Assembly: GCA_938024995.1 (NCBI GenBank)
Contig: CALJDU010000039.1
Coordinates: 1-37,426 of the forward strand
From: an uncultured bacterium
GTDB taxonomy: Bacteria > Myxococcota_A > Polyangia > Polyangiales > Houyiibacteriaceae
Direction of reading: 5' to 3'
DNA: 37,426 bases
A program made the position numbers and the translations under genes. The notes beneath the pieces are model-generated. The model did not search any database. It saw only the letters and a program-made list of their open reading frames with translations, and was not told the origin of the DNA. Every line of letters starts with the position of its first letter. Position 1 is the stretch's first letter. Below, piece by piece: positions 1 through 9,337 of the stretch.

Positions 1-169
1 CTGGATCGAAGCGCGCGTTGCCAGCTGACACCTTGCGCCGATGAGAGAGCCGTGTTGATCGATGTGTGGTTCGCATTACACGCATAGGTCTCTTCGTTTT
101 AAGCAACTCTTGAGAGTCTGCGTTTGCTAGTGCACACTCAACGCGTCTCCGAGCTTTTATTGTTGGGCC
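1..169. other. Upstream region, no gene seen
   Basis: No convincing coding frame is visible. The stretch is visibly less GC-rich than the rest of the window, for example around 50-110 and 150-165. It holds a short inverted repeat, ACTCT-TG-AGAGT, at 106-117. It presumably carries the promoter of the small gene at 170, but I cannot point to clear -35/-10 boxes. Confidence 0.4.
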
Positions 170-472
170 ATGACAACGATTATCGACGAGTTCGATAGGG
201 TGCGCGCGGTTCTACAGTCGCTCGAACCAGTGTTCGTTGAGCTCGTGGAGTACCGTTCAACCCACGCATATCTTCACATTGTTCTACGATCGCAAGGACG
301 AACGATACTCTGTGAAATGTACCTCGTTGGAACGGACTACATCTCGGGCCCTACCATGTTCGGGCCGTGCCCCATCCAGATCCGTCGGGTAGCCGACGGT
401 GTTCACGTCGAGTGCCCGACGTTCGAGTTCGAGGCTCGATGTGAGCGTGTATCAATTGGCGTTCCGCTGTAG
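170..472 (+). CDS. Small hypothetical protein, 100 aa
   Basis: I do not recognise the family. The protein is acidic at its N-terminus (MTTIIDEFDRVRAVLQSLEP) and then looks like a run of beta strands (YLHIVLRSQGRTILCEMYLV, then VHVECPTFEFEARCERV). It has no signal peptide or membrane segment, so it is probably a compact cytoplasmic alpha/beta protein. The gene is less GC-rich than its neighbours and sits alone between a lower-GC leader and a run of strong hairpins. That isolation supports a self-contained, possibly acquired, transcription unit. The ATG at 170 is the only reasonable start, although no good Shine-Dalgarno is visible (a GGGCC lies just before it). A single-domain accessory or immunity-like protein is conceivable, but nothing in the sequence proves it. 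Confidence 0.55.
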   Translation: MTTIIDEFDRVRAVLQSLEPVFVELVEYRSTHAYLHIVLRSQGRTILCEMYLVGTDYISGPTMFGPCPIQIRRVADGVHVECPTFEFEARCERVSIGVPL

Positions 473-492
473 CTCCATGACTGCGTTCAGGT

Positions 493-514
493 GAGGTGGG
501 AGTCGACTCGCCTC
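493..514 (+). terminator. Hairpin after the small orphan gene
   Basis: An 8-bp stem, GAGGTGGG (493-500) with CTCGCCTC (507-514) including two G-T wobbles, encloses the loop AGTCGA. It begins 20 bases after the stop codon at 472. It contains a perfect 10-bp palindrome, GAGTCGACTC, at 500-509. There is no T-run behind it, so termination is inferred from position and stem strength; an operator role for the palindrome is the alternative. Confidence 0.4.
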
Positions 515-603
515 CCCGATGGGCTTCGTGTTCGGGGACGTGCGTCGCGCCTCTACCTGTATCGCACTGACGCGTCGGTGCCCCTCAGAACCCACGCGCT
601 GTA

Positions 604-627
604 CATCCGCGGCGCGTGCCGCGGATG
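604..627. other. Perfect 10-bp stem-loop
   Basis: CATCCGCGGC (604-613) pairs perfectly with GCCGCGGATG (618-627) around a GCGT loop. It is one of the strongest hairpins in the window and lies in a gene-free stretch. It has no T-tract, so it may be a factor-assisted terminator or a structured leader or trailer element. Confidence 0.45.
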
Positions 628-669
628 CACAGCCTGAAGCACTTCACGGTGTTCACAGTCGTACTGAGC

Positions 670-687
670 GCGGAAGCCCGCTTCCGC
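670..687. other. 7-bp stem-loop upstream of the lipoprotein gene
   Basis: GCGGAAG (670-676) pairs with CTTCCGC (681-687) around CCCG. It lies 86 bases before the start codon at 774, so it could sit in the leader of that transcript or end the upstream one. Confidence 0.35.
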
Positions 688-773
688 CAGCTCAGCGCAC
701 CGCGCTGCAATCAGCCCGCGACTTCGGGTAGAGTCGCGCCCGCGCCGCTGTTCCCTGATGGCGCAGGACGACC

Positions 774-2930
774 ATGAAACGCACCTTCCCGCTCGCTTCG
801 CTTTCTCCGTTCCTCATTGGCCTCGCCGTCGCTTCGAGCGGCTGCGCGCTCTTCGGCGGCGGAGGCGCGCTCACGTTGCCGCCCGTGACCGCGCCCACGG
901 TGACCGCGCCGGGGATCAGCCGCACCATCACGACGCTCACTGATCTCGACACCGTTCGTGACGTCAGCGTTTCGGTCGCGCATGTCTACGTCGCGACCGA
1001 CAACGGCGTGCTCGTCTACGACGGCGAAGGCGAAAGCGTCCCGACGCGTCTCACGACCGCCGAGGGTCTCCCGAGCAACGACGTCCTCGCGATCACCAGC
1101 GCGACCGGCGGCGTCACGACCGCCGCGACTTCCGAAGGCTTGGTCGAGCTCGAGAACACGCAGGTCAGCAACCCGGTGGTCCCGCCCGCGCCCGTGGGCG
1201 ACGTGGTCGCGCTTCACTCGTCAGACGACGGCACCACCTTCGCGTGCGGCACTGAGGGGCTGGCCAAACGCGACGGAAGCGGCTGGTCACGCGTCGGCGA
1301 GCCTTCTCGATGCACCGGTCTCTTCGGGACCCCCGAGGGTCACCTCTACGTCGGCACCACGCGCGGCCTCCTCTACTTGGAAGGCGACATTGTTCGCGAG
1401 CACGCGCGCGGCCGTGGCCTCGCGGGCGCCTACATCCGCGACGTGGTCCCGGGCCGCGACGGCAAGGTCTTCGCGCTCGCTTCCTCGCCGACCGAGAGCT
1501 TCCTCGCGTACTACGACGGTGAGCGCTGGGTGAACTACACGATCGACGAATTCGATCGCCTCCCGGTCGGGCTCGGCACGTCGGGCGCGGACATGGTCCT
1601 CGTCACCGCGGGCTACCACTTCAAGATCGAGGCGACCGATCAGTTCAGCGGCGTGCGCCTCAAGGTCCTCTCGCGCGGCGAGCCCCACAGCATCCGCAGC
1701 TACCGCGCGCGGATCACGCCCGCGTCTGATGTCCGCGCGGCGAGCGACGATCCCGACAGCACCCGTCCGCTCTCCCGCTTGGCGCCGTACCCCGCCAACC
1801 ACCCGAGCTACGCGGGGCAGCGCTTCGTGATCTCGCCGCTTGAGTCGGGCACGCCCGGCGCGTACCTGGTGAAGCGGGCCGGCGGACGCGTGTTCGTGGC
1901 CGATCGCAACCGCGGCGTCTTGGAGATCACACAGGCGGGCAAGCGCGCGCTTCGTTCCCGTGACCTGGTCGCGACCAAGGACCTTCAGATCGCGAGCGAC
2001 ACGGGTCAGAACACCTTCATCCTGACGGAGCGGGGCGGTCTCGGGATCATGCGCGCGAACAGCGACGGTTTCGTCCGCCTCGCGGCTCCCGAAGGGGCCT
2101 CGCCGCAAGCGCTCGCGACGGGACCGAACGGCGTCTACCTCGCGGCCTTGGTAAACGATCAGCCGAACGTGGTGCGCGTCTACAAAGCCGAGCGCGCGGC
2201 GAACGGGAGCGCGAGCTGGGCGCCGCACTTGGAGCGCACGCTCTCGATCGGAGGCACGCTTGCGGGCGTCGCGTTTGTCGGCGTCGCGGATGACCTCACG
2301 GTCTGGGCGGGCGTGCGTGTGCAGACCGAGGGAGACGCTTCACGGATGCGCGGGCTCGCGGTCATGAACCCCAACAACGACGACGTCCTTTATCACTTCC
2401 GAGGCGCCGCGCAGGTGCCGATGCCCGAGCTCGCGGAGGGCGAGATCGCGCCGCCACGTGGGCTCGAGATGCCGGACGAGGTCGAGACGATCGATCTGGG
2501 TGAGTCAGGCATGGCGTGGTTCGCGTCGATCTACGGCGGCATCCGGATCGGCAACAGCCAGGCGGTCGTCTTCGGCGAAGCGCGCGGCGTGCGCGGCGAG
2601 GTCGTGAGCGACGTGGCGGTCGGCGATCAAGGGCGCATCTGGTTCGCGGCGGCCGAGGGCCCGGGCTACTACTTCAACAACGCGATGGAGTTCCGGATGC
2701 CGGAAGCCGTTCGCTCAGCGCGTCCGGTCGCGCTCGCGGTCGATCAACGCGGAGACCTCTGGGGCGCGGGTCCCAACGGGATGGTCCACTACGACGGCGC
2801 GAACTGGAACGTGTACGGCGAAGCCGCTGGACTGCCTGCGTCGGAGTACGTCGACATCGAGGTCGACGGGAAGCAGCGGCTCTTCGTGCTGGGCAGCGAT
2901 CGCGTCGTGATGCTCTCGCCCACCGAGTAG
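774..2930 (+). CDS. Beta-propeller lipoprotein (Reg_prop/NHL-like repeats)
   Basis: This 718-residue protein is predicted to be exported and lipid-anchored. MKRTFPLAS..GLAVASSGC is a lipoprotein signal with lipobox Cys24, and AGGA about 6 bases before ATG 774 supports the start. After a Pro/Thr-rich tether the protein consists of repeated short beta units of the type found in two-component-regulator propellers: VYVATDNGVLVYDGEG, THLYVGTTRGLLYLEG-like and WNVYGEAAGLP blocks recur, with Gly-Leu-Pro-Ser turns before many strands. This pattern predicts one or two seven-bladed propellers on the cell surface or facing the periplasm. No catalytic motif is visible, so ligand or partner binding is the likely role. 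The gene stands alone and ends 10 bases before a strong hairpin that separates it from the convergent gene at 3027-3428. The lipoprotein call is firm; the exact propeller family is less so. Confidence 0.85.
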   Translation: MKRTFPLASLSPFLIGLAVASSGCALFGGGGALTLPPVTAPTVTAPGISRTITTLTDLDTVRDVSVSVAHVYVATDNGVLVYDGEGESVPTRLTTAEGLPSNDVLAITSATGGVTTAATSEGLVELENTQVSNPVVPPAPVGDVVALHSSDDGTTFACGTEGLAKRDGSGWSRVGEPSRCTGLFGTPEGHLYVGTTRGLLYLEGDIVREHARGRGLAGAYIRDVVPGRDGKVFALASSPTESFLAYYDGERWVNYTIDEFDRLPVGLGTSGADMVLVTAGYHFKIEATDQFSGVRLKVLSRGEPHSIRSYRARITPASDVRAASDDPDSTRPLSRLAPYPANHPSYAGQRFVISPLESGTPGAYLVKRAGGRVFVADRNRGVLEITQAGKRALRSRDLVATKDLQIASDTGQNTFILTERGGLGIMRANSDGFVRLAAPEGASPQALATGPNGVYLAALVNDQPNVVRVYKAERAANGSASWAPHLERTLSIGGTLAGVAFVGVADDLTVWAGVRVQTEGDASRMRGLAVMNPNNDDVLYHFRGAAQVPMPELAEGEIAPPRGLEMPDEVETIDLGESGMAWFASIYGGIRIGNSQAVVFGEARGVRGEVVSDVAVGDQGRIWFAAAEGPGYYFNNAMEFRMPEAVRSARPVALAVDQRGDLWGAGPNGMVHYDGANWNVYGEAAGLPASEYVDIEVDGKQRLFVLGSDRVVMLSPTE

Positions 2931-2940
2931 CTGTTCTTCT

Positions 2941-2958
2941 GGGGTCTTTCGAGACCCC
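2941..2958. terminator. Hairpin with TTCG tetraloop between convergent genes
   Basis: GGGGTCT (2941-2947) pairs perfectly with AGACCCC (2952-2958) around TTCG, a very stable tetraloop. It starts 10 bases after the stop at 2930 and lies downstream of both convergent genes. A second, weaker stem (CTAGAC 3008-3013 with GTCTAG 3025-3030) overlaps the stop codon of the minus-strand gene. No poly-T tract follows, so a bidirectional terminator is inferred from placement. Confidence 0.6.
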
Positions 2959-3026
2959 GTCTCGCTTCGCTCGATTCCCCCAAACGGTCGCTCCGCTCTA
3001 ATGCGCGCTAGACTTGCGCGACGCGT

Positions 3027-3428
3027 CTAGAAGACACTCGAGCCGCGCTTCTCGACGATGCGGTTCATCTGGCTTTGGTGCATCGCGCTGCTGATGAAGT
3101 TCGTGACGTAGCCGGTGAGGTAGGCCGCGACGCCGAGCATGAGCACATCGGTCATGGTGTCGTTCGGCTGCGGGAGGTTGTTCTCGACCTCGTACTGGTA
3201 GAGCTTCTTCGACATCTGGAAGTCGACGTAGATGCCCCACACGCCGGCCGTCAAAAGCGTGATGCAAAGGTCGATGAACCATGACATGCCGGTCGGCGTG
3301 CTCCCGGTGAGCGCCTTCATGTCCTTGTAGAACCAGCGATACCAGAACGCGAGATAGATCCCGCAGGTGCAGAGGGAGAGCAGCAGGAGCATTCCGGGGC
3401 TCCGCTTTTCCATTTGGTATCCGGCCAT
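3027..3428 (-). CDS. DUF4234-type small membrane protein
   Basis: This 133-residue integral membrane protein has three hydrophobic segments, at about residues 12-32 (MLLLLSLCTCGIYLAFWYRW), 50-70 (SWFIDLCITLLTAGVWGIY) and 93-115. The pattern of a short Arg/Pro N-terminus, then a helix with CGIY followed by aromatic residues and Lys/Asp, then a second helix ending in WGIYVDF, is characteristic of the DUF4234 family, whose function is unknown. The ATG at 3428 gives the full N-terminus; a second Met five residues later is a possible alternative. There is no operon partner: its 5' side is divergent from the SDR gene at 3567, and its 3' end converges on the lipoprotein gene. Confidence 0.75.
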   Translation of the reverse strand: MAGYQMEKRSPGMLLLLSLCTCGIYLAFWYRWFYKDMKALTGSTPTGMSWFIDLCITLLTAGVWGIYVDFQMSKKLYQYEVENNLPQPNDTMTDVLMLGVAAYLTGYVTNFISSAMHQSQMNRIVEKRGSSVF

Positions 3429-3566
3429 CGCTGAACAACTTGGAGGTCAAACGTGGGCTTGTAAAGTCTGCGACGGGGGAAGCGAGGGAAAGGCGGTCCG
3501 CGCGCTCAGCCCGATCACGCGCTAAAACGATTGTGTCTCGTGCGCTCGGTTCGTACCGTCTTCGCC

Positions 3567-4424
3567 ATGAGCTACGCGACCCGTGAAATGGCGGGGAAAC
3601 GAGTCGTGATCACCGGCGCCAACTCGGGGATCGGAAAGGCCGCCGCGGTCGAACTCGCGCGCCAAGGCGCCAATGTCACGATGGTGTGTCGAAGCCGCGA
3701 ACGCGGAGAGGCCGCCAAGGTCGATATTGAGGCCACCGCCAAAGGGGAGGTTGAGCTCCTCATCGCGGACCTCGGGGATCAAGCGTCGCTGCGCTCGTTC
3801 GCATCGAGCTTCCCCCACGAGAAGGTCGACGTGTTGATGAACAACGCGGGCGTCTACCTCCCCGAGCGCGGCGACAGCCCCGACGGGCACGAGCGCATGA
3901 TGGCGATCAACCACCTGGGCGCGTTCTTGATCACCCACCTCTTGTGGGAACCGCTCGCCGCGGCGAACAACCCGCGCGTCATCACGACCTCATCGCTGGC
4001 GCACCGGATGGGCTCGATCAAGTTCGACAACCTCCAGTGCGAGCGCTCGTTCAACGCGATGATTCAGTACGGCGTCACCAAGCTCGCGAACATCCTCTTC
4101 ACGAAGCAGCTCGCGCAGCGCGGCTCGGGTATCGGGCTCACGGCGACCGCGTTTCATCCAGGCGCGGTCATGACTGGGTTCGCCCAGCACGAGGAGAGCT
4201 GGATGAGCCGCGCGATGAAGCTGTCGTTGGCGAAGGTCGTCCTGCTGACTCCCGAGCAGGGTGCGAGCACCGGCGTGATGCTGGCGACCTGCGCGGACAC
4301 CACCGATCAAAGCGGCTGCTACTTCGCGAGCCGCAAGAAGCGCACGCCCTCACGTGAGGCGCGTAACCTCGCGCTCGCCGAGCGCCTCTGGAACGTGAGC
4401 GAGCAGCTGACCGGGCTGGCTTGA
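3567..4424 (+). CDS. Short-chain dehydrogenase/reductase (retinol-dehydrogenase-like)
   Basis: This 285-residue classical SDR is predicted to be a cytoplasmic NAD(P)-dependent oxidoreductase. The Rossmann glycine motif TGANSGIG is at residues 16-23, NNAG at 92-95, an Asn in the AINHLG segment near 115, catalytic Ser at about 142-143 (TTSSLAH), and the YGVTK active site gives Tyr168 and Lys172. The Arg after the second strand (CRSRERG) favours NADPH, as in retinol-dehydrogenase-like SDRs. I chose ATG 3567 over an in-frame ATG at 3531 because the shorter form begins directly before the Rossmann strand, as is usual. The stop overlaps the TTG start of the next gene (TTGA, 4421-4424), suggesting translational coupling. 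The substrate cannot be deduced. Confidence 0.9.
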   Translation: MSYATREMAGKRVVITGANSGIGKAAAVELARQGANVTMVCRSRERGEAAKVDIEATAKGEVELLIADLGDQASLRSFASSFPHEKVDVLMNNAGVYLPERGDSPDGHERMMAINHLGAFLITHLLWEPLAAANNPRVITTSSLAHRMGSIKFDNLQCERSFNAMIQYGVTKLANILFTKQLAQRGSGIGLTATAFHPGAVMTGFAQHEESWMSRAMKLSLAKVVLLTPEQGASTGVMLATCADTTDQSGCYFASRKKRTPSREARNLALAERLWNVSEQLTGLA

Positions 4425-5844
4425 ACCGAGCCTTCGCCAGAGCGCTAACCCTGTCGGCCGTCGCCGCGGTGTCCGCGGGGGTCGCGTCTGGTTGCGGCTC
4501 GAAGTCCGCGCTCTCGCTCGATCCGGAGCCGAGCGGAGCCCGGGGCCCAGAAGAATGTGACGGGCTCGACAACGATCGCGACGGCGACATCGATGAGGGC
4601 TTGCCGACCATCACGTGCGGGGTCGGTACCTGTAGTGTGGTGACGTGCGGTCCACCTGTGTCCCAGGGACGCCGACCGTGGAGCGCTGCGGCGGGGGCGA
4701 CGAGGATTGCGACGGTGACATCGACGAGGGACAGCCGATCACACCTTCCGGCGTCGTCGAGCTTGGAGACGGTCGCGGCGGCATCGACGATTGCGACGAA
4801 TGTCAGCACATTCGGAACCCGACCGTGGTGGCGCGCGAGGGCGGCGGGGCGTTCGCCTACTGGGCCAACGCGCTCGGTACGCTCGATGAGGTCCCGAACA
4901 TTTGGGGAGTCGAAGTGGACGCCGACCTGCGGCGGGTCGGCGAGCCTCGGTTGCTCTCGGACACACTGCGCGTGGTGGAGTTCCGCTACGTGCCGGGCCT
5001 CGTGGAGGAGACCGGGCTGCAGTACGTCATCAAGCGCGAGACCAGCCCGCGACGTGTCCCGGCGCTTCTTCGCGTGACGCCCGACGGCGCGGAAGAGGTC
5101 GACTTCCCAGGTTCGTTCAGTCGCTGCACCAACCCGCTCGAGATCGTTTACTTGAACGACGTCGTCATCTCGGCCTGTCTCGAGCGAGGCTCCGCGCGCT
5201 TCCGGGTGTACCAGATCGGTGAAGAGCCGCGGACGGTGGATCTGGGCGTCGATGGAACGTTCTGGAACGGCACGCTGGTCAGACGCGGCGACGAGATCAT
5301 GATGGTCAGCCGGCACAACGATGGCTTTGGCGTGTTCACGATGCAGTTCACGCGATTGACGGATCAGCTCGAGATCACGCAGCGCTTCCTCCCCTCAGAG
5401 GCGACCGTCTCGGAGCGCCCGACCCTGCTCCCGACCGACTACGGCTACCTCTACTGGGCCTCACGTGGTCGGGGACGGCTGGATGAAACCGGCGCCTGGT
5501 TGGGCGCGGCAGACCTCTTCGGCGTCGATCTCGGTGAGGCACGGCTTCAAGGCGAGACGCTGTCGTCGCGTCACGCCGCCGTGAGAAGTGACGCCGGTGA
5601 GCTTCGCTTCTACTTCATCCGACCCAGCGGCGACGTCGAAGGGAGCGTTGGAGCGCCGCTGCCGACAACGGACGACGCTGACCGCTTCTCGCGCTACTTG
5701 TGGCCAGAAGAGGTGAGCCTCACGCAGGCTGACGGTGCGTGGTGGGCCGTCTTCAACACACAAGGCGACGGAGAGTGGATCAGCGACAGTCGTCGCCCGG
5801 CAGACCGGCTCTTCCTGGCTCGCTTCGGCTGCGCGGAACGCTGA
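4421..5844 (+). pseudogene. MopE-like metal-binding-motif lipoprotein, frameshifted
   Basis: Two overlapping frames encode one protein. The first starts at TTG 4421 with a lipoprotein signal (MNRAFARALTLSAV..GVASGCGSK), then CDGLDNDRDGDIDEG and CGVGTC. The second continues with STCVPGTP, CGGGDEDCDGDIDEG and a beta-rich region of about 370 residues up to 5844. In the Myxococcota/MopE type of repeat the order CGVGxC...TCxPGTPxxExCxGxDxDCDGxxDEG is continuous, so the two frames belong together and the break (-1 or +2) falls between about 4634 and 4650. The second frame has an in-frame TAG at 4633-4635, so it cannot be read from further upstream. Each frame is otherwise uninterrupted, which points to a recent mutation or a sequencing error. 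The first repeat has Arg where Cys is usual (DNDRDGD). If restored, this would be a surface lipoprotein of about 474 residues, coupled to the SDR gene. Confidence 0.7.
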
Positions 5845-5867
5845 CCCAAACGTCGTTCCCGCCAGCC

Positions 5868-8462
<2,595 letters not shown>

Positions 8463-8618
8463 ACGTGTCTTCTCCGGGAAATCGAGCCGGCGCCTCCGCG
8501 CAGCAGCTCTGAGCGCTAACCTAAGTCCTGCGTCCGGCTGCGCAATCCTTGCGGTCACGCCGTCCGACCCTACAAACAGGGTTTGCCTTCGCGGTCAGAG
8601 GAGCCCATAACCCGCGCG
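8463..8618. promoter_or_regulatory. Divergent promoter region, clpB and membrane protein
   Basis: This 156-base stretch separates divergent starts. On the minus strand, TTGCGC, 16 bases and TAGGTT form a weak sigma-70-like pair at about 8510-8550. TTAGCGCTC there resembles one arm of CIRCE, but the matching second arm is missing. No confident regulator site can be named. Confidence 0.25.
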
Positions 8619-9290
8619 ATGGCCGCGCCCGATAAGCCTCCCGTGATCTTCAAGGTGCTCGGCCTCTTGGCGCTCCTCATGGGCGGGTTGCTCTCCTTCG
8701 TGACGGGTTCGGTCGCGCTTAACGGAACCGGCGCGGTGATCCCAGAAGGCGAGGGTGTCATTGAAGGTGTCGTGGTCGCCGACGTTTCCGAGTTGGTCGC
8801 GTCGCCCGTCGGCGAGCCTTTCGTTTATGGCGAGATCAAGGTCGGCCCGTCCGGTCAGCAACGGAACAGCAGCGGCGTCTTCTGGTCGACGCATGAAGGC
8901 GAGGCGCGCCTCCGCGTACAGACCGACGTGGGCGAGCAAAGCGTGACGTTGCCGCCAGCCGGTCAATGGAGCGGCCTCGGGCAAGAGCGCCGCGAGACGT
9001 CGAGCCTCTCAAGCCTCCCGATCGTTTCGCAAGCGCAGGTGGACGGCCGCTTGCGTCCTCCCTATGCGATCACCGCAGTGGTCTTGCGACCGGGCGACCA
9101 CGTCGTGCTGAAAGTCGAAGGAGACCGCGCGACCGCTGTCTTCCGTGGATCGCGAGAAGAGCTCTCCGAAGCACAAGCGCAAAACGAAGCCCACCGCTGG
9201 CCCATCGTTGGCCTCCTCGGCGTGATGGCGCTGATGTCCTTCGTGCTCGCAGGCGCCGCGTTCCGTTACCGACCGAGCGAAGAAGCGTAA
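8619..9290 (+). CDS. Two-helix membrane protein, possibly GIDE-like
   Basis: This 223-residue protein has a hydrophobic segment near each end (about residues 9-34, FKVLGLLALLMGGLLSFVTG, and about 190-213, WPIVGLLGVMALMSFVLAG). Between them is a beta-rich domain of some 150 residues. The middle region contains GVIEGVVVADVSELVASPVGEPFVYGEI and later AVVLRPGDHVVLKVEG, a layout that resembles the GIDE-type domain found between two helices in bacterial membrane proteins (SPxxGxxCxxY and GDxVxVxG patterns). The resemblance is only moderate and read by eye; function is unknown. ATG 8619 is preferred to TTG 8583 because it opens shortly before the first helix and GAGGAG is present upstream, though at a long spacing. 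It is divergent from clpB with no obvious link to it. Confidence 0.75.
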   Translation: MAAPDKPPVIFKVLGLLALLMGGLLSFVTGSVALNGTGAVIPEGEGVIEGVVVADVSELVASPVGEPFVYGEIKVGPSGQQRNSSGVFWSTHEGEARLRVQTDVGEQSVTLPPAGQWSGLGQERRETSSLSSLPIVSQAQVDGRLRPPYAITAVVLRPGDHVVLKVEGDRATAVFRGSREELSEAQAQNEAHRWPIVGLLGVMALMSFVLAGAAFRYRPSEEA

Positions 9291-9337
9291 GGGGAGCGGT
9301 CGCGGCGCGCTGCTAGCCTTCGCGCGAGGTCTCGTTG

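Larger units (their letters stand above)
473..773. other. 301-bp non-coding stretch with three hairpins
   Basis: There is no credible gene: the only + frame here (519-731) has no family resemblance and an arginine/serine-rich composition typical of a shadow frame. The region instead holds three separate inverted repeats, at 493-514, 604-627 and 670-687, listed individually. Its right end carries the ribosome-binding site (AGGA around 767) of the lipoprotein gene at 774. Confidence 0.6.

Noticed and set aside
3020..3036. Second copy of the inverted-repeat element of 36894-37075
   Set aside because: Only CTAGAAGAC is shared, which simply encodes the similar C-termini VF-stop on the minus strand; the GGCAATCA core is absent.
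4621..4660. Programmed ribosomal frameshift in the MopE-like gene
   Set aside because: No slippery X-XXY-YYZ heptamer or obvious downstream structure is present; a mutation or read error is simpler.
8510..8550. CIRCE/HrcA operator upstream of clpB
   Set aside because: Only one half (TTAGCGCTC) resembles CIRCE; the inverted second half is absent.
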